DNA from: Symmachiella dynata
GTDB lineage: Bacteria; Planctomycetota; Planctomycetia; Planctomycetales; Planctomycetaceae
Assembly (NCBI RefSeq): GCF_007747995.1
Contig: NZ_CP036276.1
Coordinates: forward strand, 688,001 to 752,000
Length of the DNA: 64,000 nucleotides
Direction of reading: 5' to 3'
In this document: positions 44,851-53,688 of the stretch, one piece after another
How positions within the stretch are numbered: position 1 is the first letter of the stretch
Layout: each line of letters starts with the position of its first letter
Program-made: the position numbers and the translations under genes
The notes under the pieces: model-generated
What the model saw: the letters and a program-made list of their open reading frames with translations, nothing else
The model's database searches: none
Told to the model about the DNA's origin: nothing

Positions 44851-47800
44851 TCACGCCCGCACCTTTGCCCCTTGCTTATCCAACCGTTGTGGCGAGATCG
44901 TGATGCTGGTGCCGAGTTCTTGGACGAACAATGAAACGCGGAGCTCTTCGAGCATCCAGCGGTATTGGATCAGTTCTGGATCGTAGACGCCGCGCTGGTG
45001 ATGTTCGGCGGCGCGGGTGCGGTAGGCGTTCCAGCGGGGTTGAATGATGGCGTGCTGCTCTTTGTCACGCGGGGCGCCACCCTGGGCGAGTTTGTGGAGG
45101 CGTCGGCGAATGCCTTCGAAATAGCGCGGGTATTGTTGCAACCAGTTCCACTGGGTGCGCGTTAAAAAACCGGCTGTGGTCAATTCCTGCAACTGCAATC
45201 GCATGTCCGCAACAGCCGCATCCCATCCCTTGCCGGCGGCCGATTCCACAGCAACGAGAGCCTTTTGATAGGCGGTGAGCATCGGTTCTAATAGACCGGC
45301 TACCTCTTGCACGGCCCGTCCAATCCGCTCGCTACCAGTGCGTTGCTGCTGTTCAAATTCTTCGGCCGAACGGGGGATGACATTCGTCGGTAAAAAGGCG
45401 CGGTCAGTGAGTAATTCGGCGATGCACTGCCGGAATATCGCAGAATCTGGCAGCGTTGCTGCGTTGAGCAAGATGCGATCGATGTTCGGTAGCCAATCGG
45501 CCTGCGCTTTCAATTCGCGGCGCTCCGCTAGATAAAACAACCGCCGCAATCCGCCACGGGTTTCGAAGGTCGCCTTGAGCGGACAATCCAACAACCGTAG
45601 ATTCACTGCTTCGCCGGTATCGATCAGCGCGGGATACCCATTGAGCGCTAAGCCACCATGCTGAATGTCGACCCGTTTGGGAAGCTCGCCGAAGTCCCAC
45701 GTCACGATGCCGTCGCGGTTCCAAGTGGGATCGTCGATGGCGGAGAAATTCGCGGCCGCGGCCGCGCCTAGGCTCTTGCGGATTTTCGTCAGGTCCCGCC
45801 CCTCGCCAAGCGCTTCGCCTTCGGAGTCGATCACGCGGACGTTCATCCGCAGATGATTGGGCAATTGCACCTGTTGAAACTCCGACGCAGCACAACGGGT
45901 GCCGGCGATCTCCGCCAACTTGTCCGCCACCGCCGTTGCGAAATCGCCTTCCCCAAAGGTAATTTCCGCCGCCACCTTGCGAGCTGTCTCGGCCAAGGGA
46001 TTCAAACTTCGCCGCGAGGATTTGGGCAGCGATTTAATGAGCGCCAGAATCTTCTCTTCAATCAATCCCGGCACAAGCCATTCCAACCGGTGCGGCTGCA
46101 ATTGATTCAGGCCGGCCTGCGGAATCGTCAACGTTACGCCATCTTCGTCGCTGCCCGGCTCGAGATGGTACTCGAGCGGTAATTGCATTGTGTCGATGGT
46201 GATCGCATCGGGGAAATCGGTATCGGTGACAGCTTCGGAATGGTCGACCAACAGATCCGCTTGCGTCATGTGCAAGATGTTTGGCGTGGTCTGCTCAACT
46301 TTACGGAGCCACTTCCGCAATCGTGCTCCATCATAGGCATGCGGAGGGATGCGGCTGTCGTAAAATTCGTAGCGGGCTTCCTCGCCCAACAAAAAATCGC
46401 GGCGGCGCGACTTGGCGGCCATCTCTTCGAGTTGTTCGATGAGTTGCTGGTTGTGCGCGAAAAACTTGACCGGGGTCTGCCAGTCGCCTTCGACCAGTCC
46501 ATGTTGAATAAACATCTCTCGCGCCACCGGCGCATTGACGCTGCCGTAGGGAATCCGCCGGCGCGGAATGATCGGCAGGCCAAAGAGCGTCACTTTTTCA
46601 TACGCCATTACCGATCCGGTTTCAGGAACCCAATGCGGTTCGCTGTGCGTGCGGACGACGAGGTGACCGGCCAGCGGTTCAATCCAATTCGGATTGATGC
46701 GGGCAACAACGCGGGCGTAGCGCCGTGTGGTTTCGACCAATTCGGCAGCGACAACCCACTTTGGTTTTTTCTCAAACGTCGCCGACCCGGGCCACAGGTT
46801 TAGCTTTTGTCCACCGGCACCGGTGTATTCATAGGTGTCGGTCCGGTTCGCGATCCCGGATAATAATCCGGTCAGCAGGGAGCGATGAATGGCATCGTAG
46901 TCATCACGGCGGGGCTGTTGCTTGAGTTTGTTCTGCTCGACGATTTGCAACAGTTGTCGGTGAATTTCCTGCCATTCCCGCATGCGGTTGTAGGAGAGAA
47001 AATTCTGCTGGCAGGCCTTGCGCAACCGATTCCGCGAAAGGTCATGTTTGAGACCTTCGTAGAAATCCCACAGTTTCAAGTAGCCCAGAAAGTCCGATTC
47101 TTCGTGGACAAATTGTTCATGGCACGTGTCGGCCGCCTGTTGTTTATCGACGGGGCGTTCGCGGGGGTCTTGCAGTTCCAATGCGGCGGCGATGATCAGC
47201 ACTTCCCGCAAACAGTTTTCTTCGTGAGCGGCCAAGACCATCCGCCCCACGCGAGGATCGACAGGCAGACGGCTCAGTTTGCGGCCGATGTCGGTCAGTT
47301 GATCGCGGTCGTCAATCGCACCCAACTCAAACAGCGTGCTATAGCCTTCGCGAATGGCAATGGGTTTGGGCGGATCGAGGAATGGGTATTCTTCGATGGC
47401 GCCCAGTTTCAGCGACAACGTCTGCAAAATGACCGCTGCCAGGTTGGTCCGTTGAATCTCCGGCGAGGTGAATTCATCGCGCGTCAGGTAATCTTGCTCG
47501 CTGTAGAGACGAATACAAATCCCCGGTCCCAAGCGGCCGCAACGGCCTTTACGCTGGTCGGCCGACGCGCGGGAAATCGGTTCGATCGGCAGACGTTGAA
47601 CCTTTGACCGGGCGGAGTACCGGCTGATGCGCGCAGTTCCCGCATCGATCACGGAACGAATCCCCGGCACGGTCAACGAAGACTCAGCGACATTGGTCGC
47701 GATCACAATACGGCGATGGTTGTGAGATTGAAAAACGCGGTTTTGCTCAGCAGTCGATAAGCGACCGTAGAGCGGAAGGATCTCGGTCCCTTTCCCCATC

Positions 47801-48774
47801 CGGCTGCCGGCGATTTGTCGTCCGCGCAATGCTTGTGCCGTTTCGCGGATGTCGCGTTCGGTCGGCATGAAGATCAACACGTCGCCATCATCTTCGGCGG
47901 TTAGCTCCTCGACCGCATTCAGTACGCCCCGCTGCAGATCGGCCTCGTCGCTGTCATTGTCTCCTTCGAGCGGGCGATAACGGACTTCGACGGGATAGGT
48001 CCGTCCCGAAACTTCGATCACCGGCGCCGGTCCCGTCGCCGTGGCAAAATGTTCGCTGAATCGCTGGGCATCGATCGTGGCTGACGTGATGATCAATCGT
48101 AGTTCCGGGCGTTTGGGCAACAACCGTTTGACGAAGCCCAGCAGAAAGTCGATATTCAACGACCGTTCGTGTGCTTCGTCGATAATGATCGTGTCGTACT
48201 GATTAAGAAATGTGTCCCCCTGCGATTCGGCCAACAAGATGCCGTCGGTCATCAGTTTGACATACGTGCGGGGGCTGGTCGCATCGGTGAAACGAATTTT
48301 AAAGCCCACCGACTGGCCGACCGTGCTGCCCAATTCTTCGGCGACGCGGGCGGCGACGGAACGGGCGGCGATGCGCCGCGGTTGGGTATGCCCGATCATG
48401 CCATCGATACCGCGTCCCATGTCGAGGCAGATTTTAGGCAATTGCGTCGATTTACCCGATCCGGTCTCGCCGCTGACAACCACAACTTGATGGTTGGCAA
48501 TCGCATCGGCGATTTCCTGCCGCTTAGCGAAGATTGGCAGTTCTTCATCAAAAGTCACCGTCGGACGGCCTGCGAGCCGCGATTTCCTCAGCTGCACGCT
48601 CTGCTGGACCTCGTCCGCCAGCCGGGCCAGATTTTTATCAAACGGCTGTTTGCGCTGTTGGGCTTGGCGAATGGACCGTGCGCGACGGCGCAAGCGATGC
48701 CGATCCGCCGCCAGGGCATGCTGGATTTGCCGTTCAAGAGCGGCCAGTGAAGGTTCGGGGGGCGCGGAGGACAT
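44851..48774 (-). CDS. hrpA: ATP-dependent DEAH-box RNA helicase HrpA
   Basis: 1307 residues from the ATG at 48774, near the length of E. coli HrpA (1300). The frame is open to 48918, but that part has no family similarity. Walker A GETGSGKST is at 102-110, DEAH at 199-202 (IIIDEAHERS), SAT follows in LIITSATIDAQRF, and QRKGRCGRLGPG (motif VI) later. The C-terminal half contains the DUF3418-type region and ends EELRVSLFVQELGT-type sequence, which is the native HrpA C-terminus. The enzyme unwinds RNA and rescues stalled ribosomes in E. coli. The last 102 bases are duplicated in the 2OG oxygenase gene. Confidence 0.95.
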   Translation of the reverse strand: MSSAPPEPSLAALERQIQHALAADRHRLRRRARSIRQAQQRKQPFDKNLARLADEVQQSVQLRKSRLAGRPTVTFDEELPIFAKRQEIADAIANHQVVVVSGETGSGKSTQLPKICLDMGRGIDGMIGHTQPRRIAARSVAARVAEELGSTVGQSVGFKIRFTDATSPRTYVKLMTDGILLAESQGDTFLNQYDTIIIDEAHERSLNIDFLLGFVKRLLPKRPELRLIITSATIDAQRFSEHFATATGPAPVIEVSGRTYPVEVRYRPLEGDNDSDEADLQRGVLNAVEELTAEDDGDVLIFMPTERDIRETAQALRGRQIAGSRMGKGTEILPLYGRLSTAEQNRVFQSHNHRRIVIATNVAESSLTVPGIRSVIDAGTARISRYSARSKVQRLPIEPISRASADQRKGRCGRLGPGICIRLYSEQDYLTRDEFTSPEIQRTNLAAVILQTLSLKLGAIEEYPFLDPPKPIAIREGYSTLFELGAIDDRDQLTDIGRKLSRLPVDPRVGRMVLAAHEENCLREVLIIAAALELQDPRERPVDKQQAADTCHEQFVHEESDFLGYLKLWDFYEGLKHDLSRNRLRKACQQNFLSYNRMREWQEIHRQLLQIVEQNKLKQQPRRDDYDAIHRSLLTGLLSGIANRTDTYEYTGAGGQKLNLWPGSATFEKKPKWVVAAELVETTRRYARVVARINPNWIEPLAGHLVVRTHSEPHWVPETGSVMAYEKVTLFGLPIIPRRRIPYGSVNAPVAREMFIQHGLVEGDWQTPVKFFAHNQQLIEQLEEMAAKSRRRDFLLGEEARYEFYDSRIPPHAYDGARLRKWLRKVEQTTPNILHMTQADLLVDHSEAVTDTDFPDAITIDTMQLPLEYHLEPGSDEDGVTLTIPQAGLNQLQPHRLEWLVPGLIEEKILALIKSLPKSSRRSLNPLAETARKVAAEITFGEGDFATAVADKLAEIAGTRCAASEFQQVQLPNHLRMNVRVIDSEGEALGEGRDLTKIRKSLGAAAAANFSAIDDPTWNRDGIVTWDFGELPKRVDIQHGGLALNGYPALIDTGEAVNLRLLDCPLKATFETRGGLRRLFYLAERRELKAQADWLPNIDRILLNAATLPDSAIFRQCIAELLTDRAFLPTNVIPRSAEEFEQQQRTGSERIGRAVQEVAGLLEPMLTAYQKALVAVESAAGKGWDAAVADMRLQLQELTTAGFLTRTQWNWLQQYPRYFEGIRRRLHKLAQGGAPRDKEQHAIIQPRWNAYRTRAAEHHQRGVYDPELIQYRWMLEELRVSLFVQELGTSITISPQRLDKQGAKVRA

Positions 48775-48956
48775 CGAATTGATTATTGCAAAAAACGGGG
48801 CCGTAGACGTGCGATATGTTAGCGAAGCAGCGCAAGGTAAACAATCAGATCCCGCGGTGGAATTGCAAAGCGGCAGCACAACCGATAGGACAGATGGTGT
48901 GGCAATCGTTGTCGACACGTAACGACCGAGAGTGGTTCGGGAGGTGAGGGGATTGT

Positions 48957-49223
48957 ATGCCGATTCATGTGGAGTTATTTGGAATTCCGCGACAACGCGC
49001 CGGTGTGAAGGAATTGGACGTTACGGCCGGTGATTTGCAATCGCTGTTATTGGCCATCGGTCGCGAACTTCCGCAATTACTTGATGTTTGCCTGGACCAC
49101 GACGGTCGCCTCAAATCGGGCTATCTGGCAAACATCAACGGCCGCGCCTTCGTCACCGCCGCCGAAACCCCACTAACCGACGGCGACAACGTCCTCATCC
49201 TCTCCGCCGACGCAGGGGGGTAG
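48957..49223 (+). CDS. MoaD/ThiS-family sulfur carrier protein
   Basis: 88 residues with the beta-grasp start MPIHVELFGIPRQRAG and the end LSADAGG, which has the C-terminal Gly-Gly that is adenylylated and thiocarboxylated in MoaD. It ends with the terminal GG after DNVLIL. It precedes the AOR gene by 216 bp on the same strand, which points to a role in making the pterin cofactor or in a cofactor-specific variant of it. The partner MoaE is not in the window. Sulfur carrier function is inferred from the family. Confidence 0.85.
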   Translation: MPIHVELFGIPRQRAGVKELDVTAGDLQSLLLAIGRELPQLLDVCLDHDGRLKSGYLANINGRAFVTAAETPLTDGDNVLILSADAGG

Positions 49224-49247
49224 AACTCGAGGCGATGCGATTTATTT

Positions 49248-49278
49248 AGCCACAGATTGAACACAGATCAAACACAGA
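49248..49278. repeat. 31-bp intergenic repeat, arm 1
   Basis: Starts AGCCACAGATTGAACACAG and pairs with the inverted arm at 49373-49403. 30 of 31 bases match as an inverted repeat. A further direct-strand copy of the second arm is at 51734-51764. Confidence 0.9.
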
Positions 49279-49372
49279 TAAAAGAAAAAGATAAAAGCTA
49301 TAGACGTCTAGTTGATAAATGTCTGCCAATGCATGTTGGCAAATCCCGACCACAAGGCAGCGGATGCACAGA

Positions 49373-49403
49373 TCTGTGTTTGATCTGTGTTCAATCTGTG
49401 GCC
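49373..49403. repeat. 31-bp intergenic repeat, arm 2 (inverted)
   Basis: Starts TCTGTGTTTGATCTGTG and ends CTGTGGCC. It is the reverse complement of arm 1 except for the last base. The two arms enclose 94 bases. Confidence 0.9.
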
Positions 49404-49439
49404 AAGAGTTCTAATAAAATACGCGTAAAAGAAGAAATC

Positions 49440-51245
49440 ATGCCCTCCACACCGCCCGGTTATCATGGTCGCTATTTGCGTGTGGATTTGTCTGCGCGTA
49501 CGGCGGTTGCGGTGCCGATTCCGGGGGAGGTTTTGCGGCGGTTTGTGGGGGGGAGCGGGCTGGGGACTTGGATCTTGCTGCAGGAAAGCAGCGATGGGTT
49601 CGACCCGTTGGCGGCTGAGGCGCCGTTGTTGTTTGTGTTCAGCCCGTTGGTGGGGAGTCCGCTGACGACGTCGGCCAAGTTCGTGGTGATGGGCAAGTCG
49701 CCGCTCACACAGCGGATCAACGATTCGCTCTCGTCGTCGCACTTTGCGATCGCGGGGAAAAAAACGGGTTACGACGCACTAGTGATTGTGGGCGAAGCCG
49801 AACAACCGACTTGCTTGGTGATTGAGCCGGAAAGTGTGCGTTATGAGCCTGCCCAGGCGGCGTGGGGCCAGAGCAGTAGCGCTGCCTCGGAAACCTTGAG
49901 CCAACAACTCGGCCAGGGCTTTCGTTTTGCTGCGATCGGACCAGCCGGTGAAAACCTGGTGCGGTATGCCACGATTTCGCATGACGGTCGGCACGCGGGA
50001 CGCGGCGGCATGGGGGCGGTGATGGGGGCTAAGCAACTCAAGGCGGTTGCGGTGCGCGGTGATCGGCTCACTCCGTTTCATGATGCGGAGGGGCTCGTTG
50101 CGCTGAGTAAAACGCTGTCGAAAAAATCATTCGGCCCGGCGACAGCCAAGTACCGTGAATTGGGGACAGCGGGAAACTTGTTGGCGTTCAACCGGCTGGC
50201 GGTATTACCGACGCGCAACTTTCAGACATCCACGTTCGAGGGCGCAGCCACGCTGGCGCCGGAGGCGATGGCGGTCTCGCACGAACGAACCCGCGCGTCG
50301 TGTGCCGCTTGTACCATCGGTTGTGAGCACATTTATCATCGCCACGACAACCAGGCCGGCGTGCGGATGGAATATGAAAACCTGTTCGCCTTGGGACCGC
50401 TGTGCGGCATCGCCGATCCTGAAGCGGTATTGGCCGCGTCGGCGCTGTGTGATGAACTGGGCATGGACACGATCAGCGCCGGCGCCACGATCGCTTTCGC
50501 CATGGAGTGCGCTGAACGGGGTTTCTTAAAAGCTGCGGACCTGCGTTTTGGAAATAGCGCCGCCGTGTTGTCGATGCTCAGGCAAATCGGAGCTCGGCAA
50601 GAGTTGGGGGATCTGTTGGCCGAAGGGTCGCGGATTGCTGCGGCGCAGATCGGACAAAACACGTCGGACTTTGCACCGCACGTGAAGGGACTCGAGTTGC
50701 CCGGTTATGAACCGCGGGCGCTACAAACGATGGCGTTGGGTTTTGCCGTCGGGACGCGCGGCGCGGATCATAATCGATCGGGGGCCTATGAAGTTGATTT
50801 CAGCGCGCAGTTTGACCGCCTGCATGCCGGTCCGGAGGTCGTCGCTCCGGCGATTGAAACCGAAGACCGTGCTGCGCTGATGGATTCTTTGATCCTCTGT
50901 AAATTTCTGCGGGGCGTTCTCGTTGATTATCATGAGGAGTTGGCCGAGATGTTGAATTTGATCACCGGATTCGGTGTCACGGCTGATGAATTGCGGACGA
51001 CGGCGCAGCGGATTGTGACGGCCAAGAAACTGTACAACATCAAACAAGGCTGGACACCCGCCGAAGATACGCTGCCCGCGCGGTTTCTAACCGATCCGCT
51101 TCCGGAGGATTCCGGTCCGAGCGGCGGTGCGAATTTATCACCCAAACAGTTGAGTGAATTGGTGGCGGCGTATAATCTGGGGCGTGGTTGGGATCGCGAC
51201 GGTTGGATTCCTGATTCACGACTGCTGGAGTTAGAAGTGGAGTAG
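49440..51245 (+). CDS. Aldehyde:ferredoxin oxidoreductase (tungsten/molybdenum pterin enzyme)
   Basis: 601 residues from the ATG at 49440 (the frame from 49257 lies in repeats). The start YHGRYLRVDLSA and LRRFVGGSGLGTW are AOR domain 1 features. Cluster ligands: Cys288, Cys291 and Cys295 in CAACTIGCEH, and Cys487 in LCKFLRG. NHDGRHAGRG-type sequence (ISHDGRHAGRGGMGAVMG) lies around the pterin site. Such enzymes reversibly oxidise aldehydes to acids with ferredoxin. The MoaD-like gene upstream supports cofactor-related work. The physiological aldehyde is unknown. Confidence 0.93.
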   Translation: MPSTPPGYHGRYLRVDLSARTAVAVPIPGEVLRRFVGGSGLGTWILLQESSDGFDPLAAEAPLLFVFSPLVGSPLTTSAKFVVMGKSPLTQRINDSLSSSHFAIAGKKTGYDALVIVGEAEQPTCLVIEPESVRYEPAQAAWGQSSSAASETLSQQLGQGFRFAAIGPAGENLVRYATISHDGRHAGRGGMGAVMGAKQLKAVAVRGDRLTPFHDAEGLVALSKTLSKKSFGPATAKYRELGTAGNLLAFNRLAVLPTRNFQTSTFEGAATLAPEAMAVSHERTRASCAACTIGCEHIYHRHDNQAGVRMEYENLFALGPLCGIADPEAVLAASALCDELGMDTISAGATIAFAMECAERGFLKAADLRFGNSAAVLSMLRQIGARQELGDLLAEGSRIAAAQIGQNTSDFAPHVKGLELPGYEPRALQTMALGFAVGTRGADHNRSGAYEVDFSAQFDRLHAGPEVVAPAIETEDRAALMDSLILCKFLRGVLVDYHEELAEMLNLITGFGVTADELRTTAQRIVTAKKLYNIKQGWTPAEDTLPARFLTDPLPEDSGPSGGANLSPKQLSELVAAYNLGRGWDRDGWIPDSRLLELEVE

Positions 51246-51296
51246 GTCCTCGTTTTCGCGCAAGTTAGCGCAAGGCCTGTGGGAGACGCTCAGCAA

Positions 51297-51506
51297 ATGT
51301 CGCTCAGTTTCGTTGTGGGAAATTTTACCATCTGGCTCTTTGCCGGCGGTTTTGCGCTGTTGCTGGTTGTGCTCGTCGTACAGCGGATCTTCAATCCATC
51401 CCGCGAGCTGGAAAAACAAAAATGCCCCGGCTGCAGCCGCGCGATTGCCCGCATCGCCGATTTCTGTCCCGACTGCGGCAAACCATGGCCGTTTGGAAAG
51501 ACATGA
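51297..51506 (+). CDS. Small zinc-ribbon membrane protein
   Basis: 69 residues from the ATG at 51297 (a GTG at 51279 would add six residues). One N-terminal membrane helix (WLFAGGFALLLVVLVVQRIF) is followed by a zinc ribbon CPGCSRAIARIADFCPDCG with two CxxC pairs. It lies 51 bp downstream of the AOR gene on the same strand. Zinc-ribbon plus single-helix proteins are common small proteins of unknown role. Confidence 0.7.
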   Translation: MSLSFVVGNFTIWLFAGGFALLLVVLVVQRIFNPSRELEKQKCPGCSRAIARIADFCPDCGKPWPFGKT

Positions 51507-51815
51507 ACGCAGTCGTGGCTGCACTGCAGGCAGTCTAGGTTTGCGCGGCGTAAGCGAATTTTATGCAGGGGCTTCCGTTGAACCTCGCGGAATCACACGC
51601 GTTGGTCAATCACCCGCCAGCTCGAATCCCATTGGCATCGTTTCGCGAATCACACTCGCGCGTCGTCTGTCACGGAGCGCACAATGCGACCGCAAGCGGT
51701 CGGTTTGGGATTGGTGAGAATCTCGCTCAGAAATCTGTGTTTGATCTGTGTTCAATCTGTGGCTAAGAAAATCACGGCTACGTTTGACTGCGGCTCCGTC
51801 GCGCTGCGAACTTCT
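51507..51815. other. Intergenic region with repeat copy
   Basis: Between convergent zinc-ribbon and EpmB genes. It contains the repeat at 51734-51764. No gene could be supported; the reading frames are short and not protein-like. Confidence 0.5.
51734..51764. repeat. 31-bp intergenic repeat, third copy
   Basis: Identical to the sequence of arm 2 at 49373-49403 in 30 of 31 bases and ends in CTGTGGCT, the exact reverse complement of arm 1. Confidence 0.9.
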
Positions 51816-52841
51816 TTACAACGGCGTCTTGTGTAACTCGCCGGCGATTTCACGGACGAATTGCGGCACCGCGTAACCGGGCAGTCGTTTGCGCAATTCC
51901 GCTATGATGCCGCGCCCGGTTTGTTCCGGAACTTCAAAGTGAGCCGCGCCGCTCACGCGGTCGAGTTGGTGTAGGTAGTACGGAATGACTCCCAAATTGA
52001 CCAGACGTTCGCACAGCTCGGCTTGGGACGCGGTCGTATCGTTGATGCCTCTGAGCAGTACGGCTTGATTCAGGACCGTCACACCGCCACGCACCAATTC
52101 GCGCAGCGCGGCTGCGCAGTCGCCTTGCAACTCGTGGGCATGATTGGCATGTACCACAACAATCGGTGTCAATCGCGTTGAGGTGATCATCTCCAACAAT
52201 GTGCTAGTGACACGTTGCGGCAACACGATCGGCAGTCGGGTGTGAATCCGTAAGCGGCGCAAATGCTCGATACGATCCAACCGCTCGATAAACATCGCCA
52301 GCCGCGCATCGGTCAGCATCAGCGGATCGCCGCCGCTGAGGATAATTTCGTGCAAGGATGAATCGGCCGCGATATCGGCGAACGCTGGTTCCCAGTCCTC
52401 CATCGTTCGCGGTTCTTCGCCGTACGGAAATTCGCGGCGGAAGCAGTACCGGCAATGCACCGCACAGGCACCGGTCGTGATCAATAGCGCCCGCCCGGTA
52501 TATTTTTGCAACAGCCCGGGCGAGCGATGTGCCTGGGCATCACCAACCGCGTCGGCAGAAAATCCATCGACGACCGTTTCCTCGGCCGCCAACGGCAGGA
52601 CTTGCAACAACAGCGGATCGCGAGGATTCCCTGGTTCGATCCGCTCTAAGTAGTTTCGCGGGACCAACAGGGGGAATAACCGTGCGGCCCGGCGAGCCGG
52701 TTCGCGATAATCATCACCCAATCCCAGCAGGTCAACTAGTTCATCGGGATCACGCACGGCAGCGGCTAAGGCGAGATGCCAATTCGCTGTATCCTGTTGC
52801 AGTGAAAGTGTTTGGCGCGTGGTGGCGGGAGGTGTTGGCAC
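51816..52841 (-). CDS. epmB: EF-P beta-lysylation radical SAM enzyme (lysine 2,3-aminomutase type)
   Basis: 341 residues, the length of EpmB. Radical SAM cysteines: CAVHCRYC with Cys126, Cys130 and Cys133. Flanking YTGRALLITTGACAVH and ILSGGDPLML match the KamA/EpmB family. The end GYAVPQFVREIAGELHKTPL carries a Lys in the KTPL position, equivalent to the PLP lysine in E. coli EpmB (from memory). The enzyme converts (S)-alpha-lysine to (R)-beta-lysine for attachment to elongation factor P. It lies divergent from efp with 256 bp between the starts, and EpmA (the ligase) is not in the window. Confidence 0.93.
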   Translation of the reverse strand: MPTPPATTRQTLSLQQDTANWHLALAAAVRDPDELVDLLGLGDDYREPARRAARLFPLLVPRNYLERIEPGNPRDPLLLQVLPLAAEETVVDGFSADAVGDAQAHRSPGLLQKYTGRALLITTGACAVHCRYCFRREFPYGEEPRTMEDWEPAFADIAADSSLHEIILSGGDPLMLTDARLAMFIERLDRIEHLRRLRIHTRLPIVLPQRVTSTLLEMITSTRLTPIVVVHANHAHELQGDCAAALRELVRGGVTVLNQAVLLRGINDTTASQAELCERLVNLGVIPYYLHQLDRVSGAAHFEVPEQTGRGIIAELRKRLPGYAVPQFVREIAGELHKTPL

Positions 52842-53097
52842 GAGGATTCACCTTGCGGGAAAACGCCCAAGGTTTTGAAAATCAGAATGGGTCATGTCGC
52901 AGCACTGAAGTGTATGGCAGCATGATCACGGTAGGTCCTCACGGTAGCTAAGCGGAGAGGATTTTGCTATTCTCGCGGCGATTTGTACGACCAAAACAGG
53001 TCTTCGGACCGCTTGTTTTACTGATTTAAAAAACAGCGGCGGCACAGATTGCTGTGTTGCTTGGCTTTCATTCACCAGAGTTTTTCGAGTTCAATTC
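52842..53097. other. Shared promoter region of epmB and efp
   Basis: Divergent starts with 256 bp between them. It is A+T-rich near 52985-53060 (ACTGATTTAAAAAACAG), consistent with promoter DNA. No specific operator was recognised. Confidence 0.4.
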
Positions 53098-53667
53098 ATG
53101 CCACAGATCAACGCCGGCGACTTTCGTAAAGGGGTTAAGGTCATCATCGAAGGTGAACCTTACAACATGCTGGAATGCAACTTCGTCAAGCCGGGCAAAG
53201 GGCAAGCCCTGTACAAAACGCGGTTGAAGCACCTCTTCAAGGGCACGATTCTGGATCGGACCTACAAGAGTGGTGATAGCCTGGAAGGCGCCGATGTTCG
53301 CCAAGGCGAAGGTCAGTTTACCTATCGCGATGGCGACAATCTGGTCTTCATGGACAACGAAACCTACGAGCAATACCCATTGGCCTTGGACGCTTGCGGA
53401 GACGCGGCGCAGTATCTGCAAGAAGGGATGACTTGTGGGCTGCTCTATTGGAATGAGCAATTGATCGACATCACGGCTCCTCCGCACGTCGTCTTGGAAG
53501 TCACCTATACCGAGCCAGCCGCGCGGGGAAATACTGCCAGCTCCTTGACCAAACCGGCCACGGTGGAGACAGGTGCCACGATCACAGTTCCGGCATTTGT
53601 CGAAACCGGCGAGAAGATCAAAATCGATACGCGAACCGGCGATTACATCGAACGCGCTCGCGAGTAA
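53098..53667 (+). CDS. efp: Elongation factor P
   Basis: 189 residues. The start INAGDFRKGVKVIIEGEPY and the modified-lysine loop KPGKGQALY are clear; Lys34 matches the beta-lysylation site of E. coli EF-P. Three OB-type domains follow (residues about 1-65, 66-130, 131-189), ending with the conserved DTRTGDYIERARE. EF-P binds ribosomes stalled at polyproline and speeds peptide-bond formation. Its modification enzyme is encoded next to it. Confidence 0.98.
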   Translation: MPQINAGDFRKGVKVIIEGEPYNMLECNFVKPGKGQALYKTRLKHLFKGTILDRTYKSGDSLEGADVRQGEGQFTYRDGDNLVFMDNETYEQYPLALDACGDAAQYLQEGMTCGLLYWNEQLIDITAPPHVVLEVTYTEPAARGNTASSLTKPATVETGATITVPAFVETGEKIKIDTRTGDYIERARE

Positions 53668-53672
53668 TCGAT

Positions 53673-53688
53673 CCGCCGTCTCAGGCGG
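53673..53688. terminator. Small GC hairpin between efp and the convergent gene
   Basis: CCGCC (53673-53677) pairs with GGCGG (53684-53688) with a 6-base loop and CTTT after it on the plus strand, just after the efp stop. It overlaps the last codons of the minus-strand membrane protein gene, so it could act in both directions. A weak terminator candidate. Confidence 0.45.

Larger units (their letters stand above)
49224..49439. other. Intergenic region with a 31-bp inverted repeat
   Basis: It holds inverted copies of the element AGCCACAGATTGAACACAG (49248-49278) and its reverse complement (49373-49403). The AOR gene starts at 49440. No gene is supported here, and the frame beginning at 49257 is a repeat artefact. 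Confidence 0.7.

Noticed and set aside
49257-49439. An N-terminal extension of the AOR protein
   Set aside because: It is a translation of the inverted repeat region and lacks the conserved AOR start.
49248-51764. Interpreting the 31-bp copies as ends of an insertion sequence
   Set aside because: There is no transposase between them and no target-site duplication was seen; a dispersed intergenic repeat explains them better.
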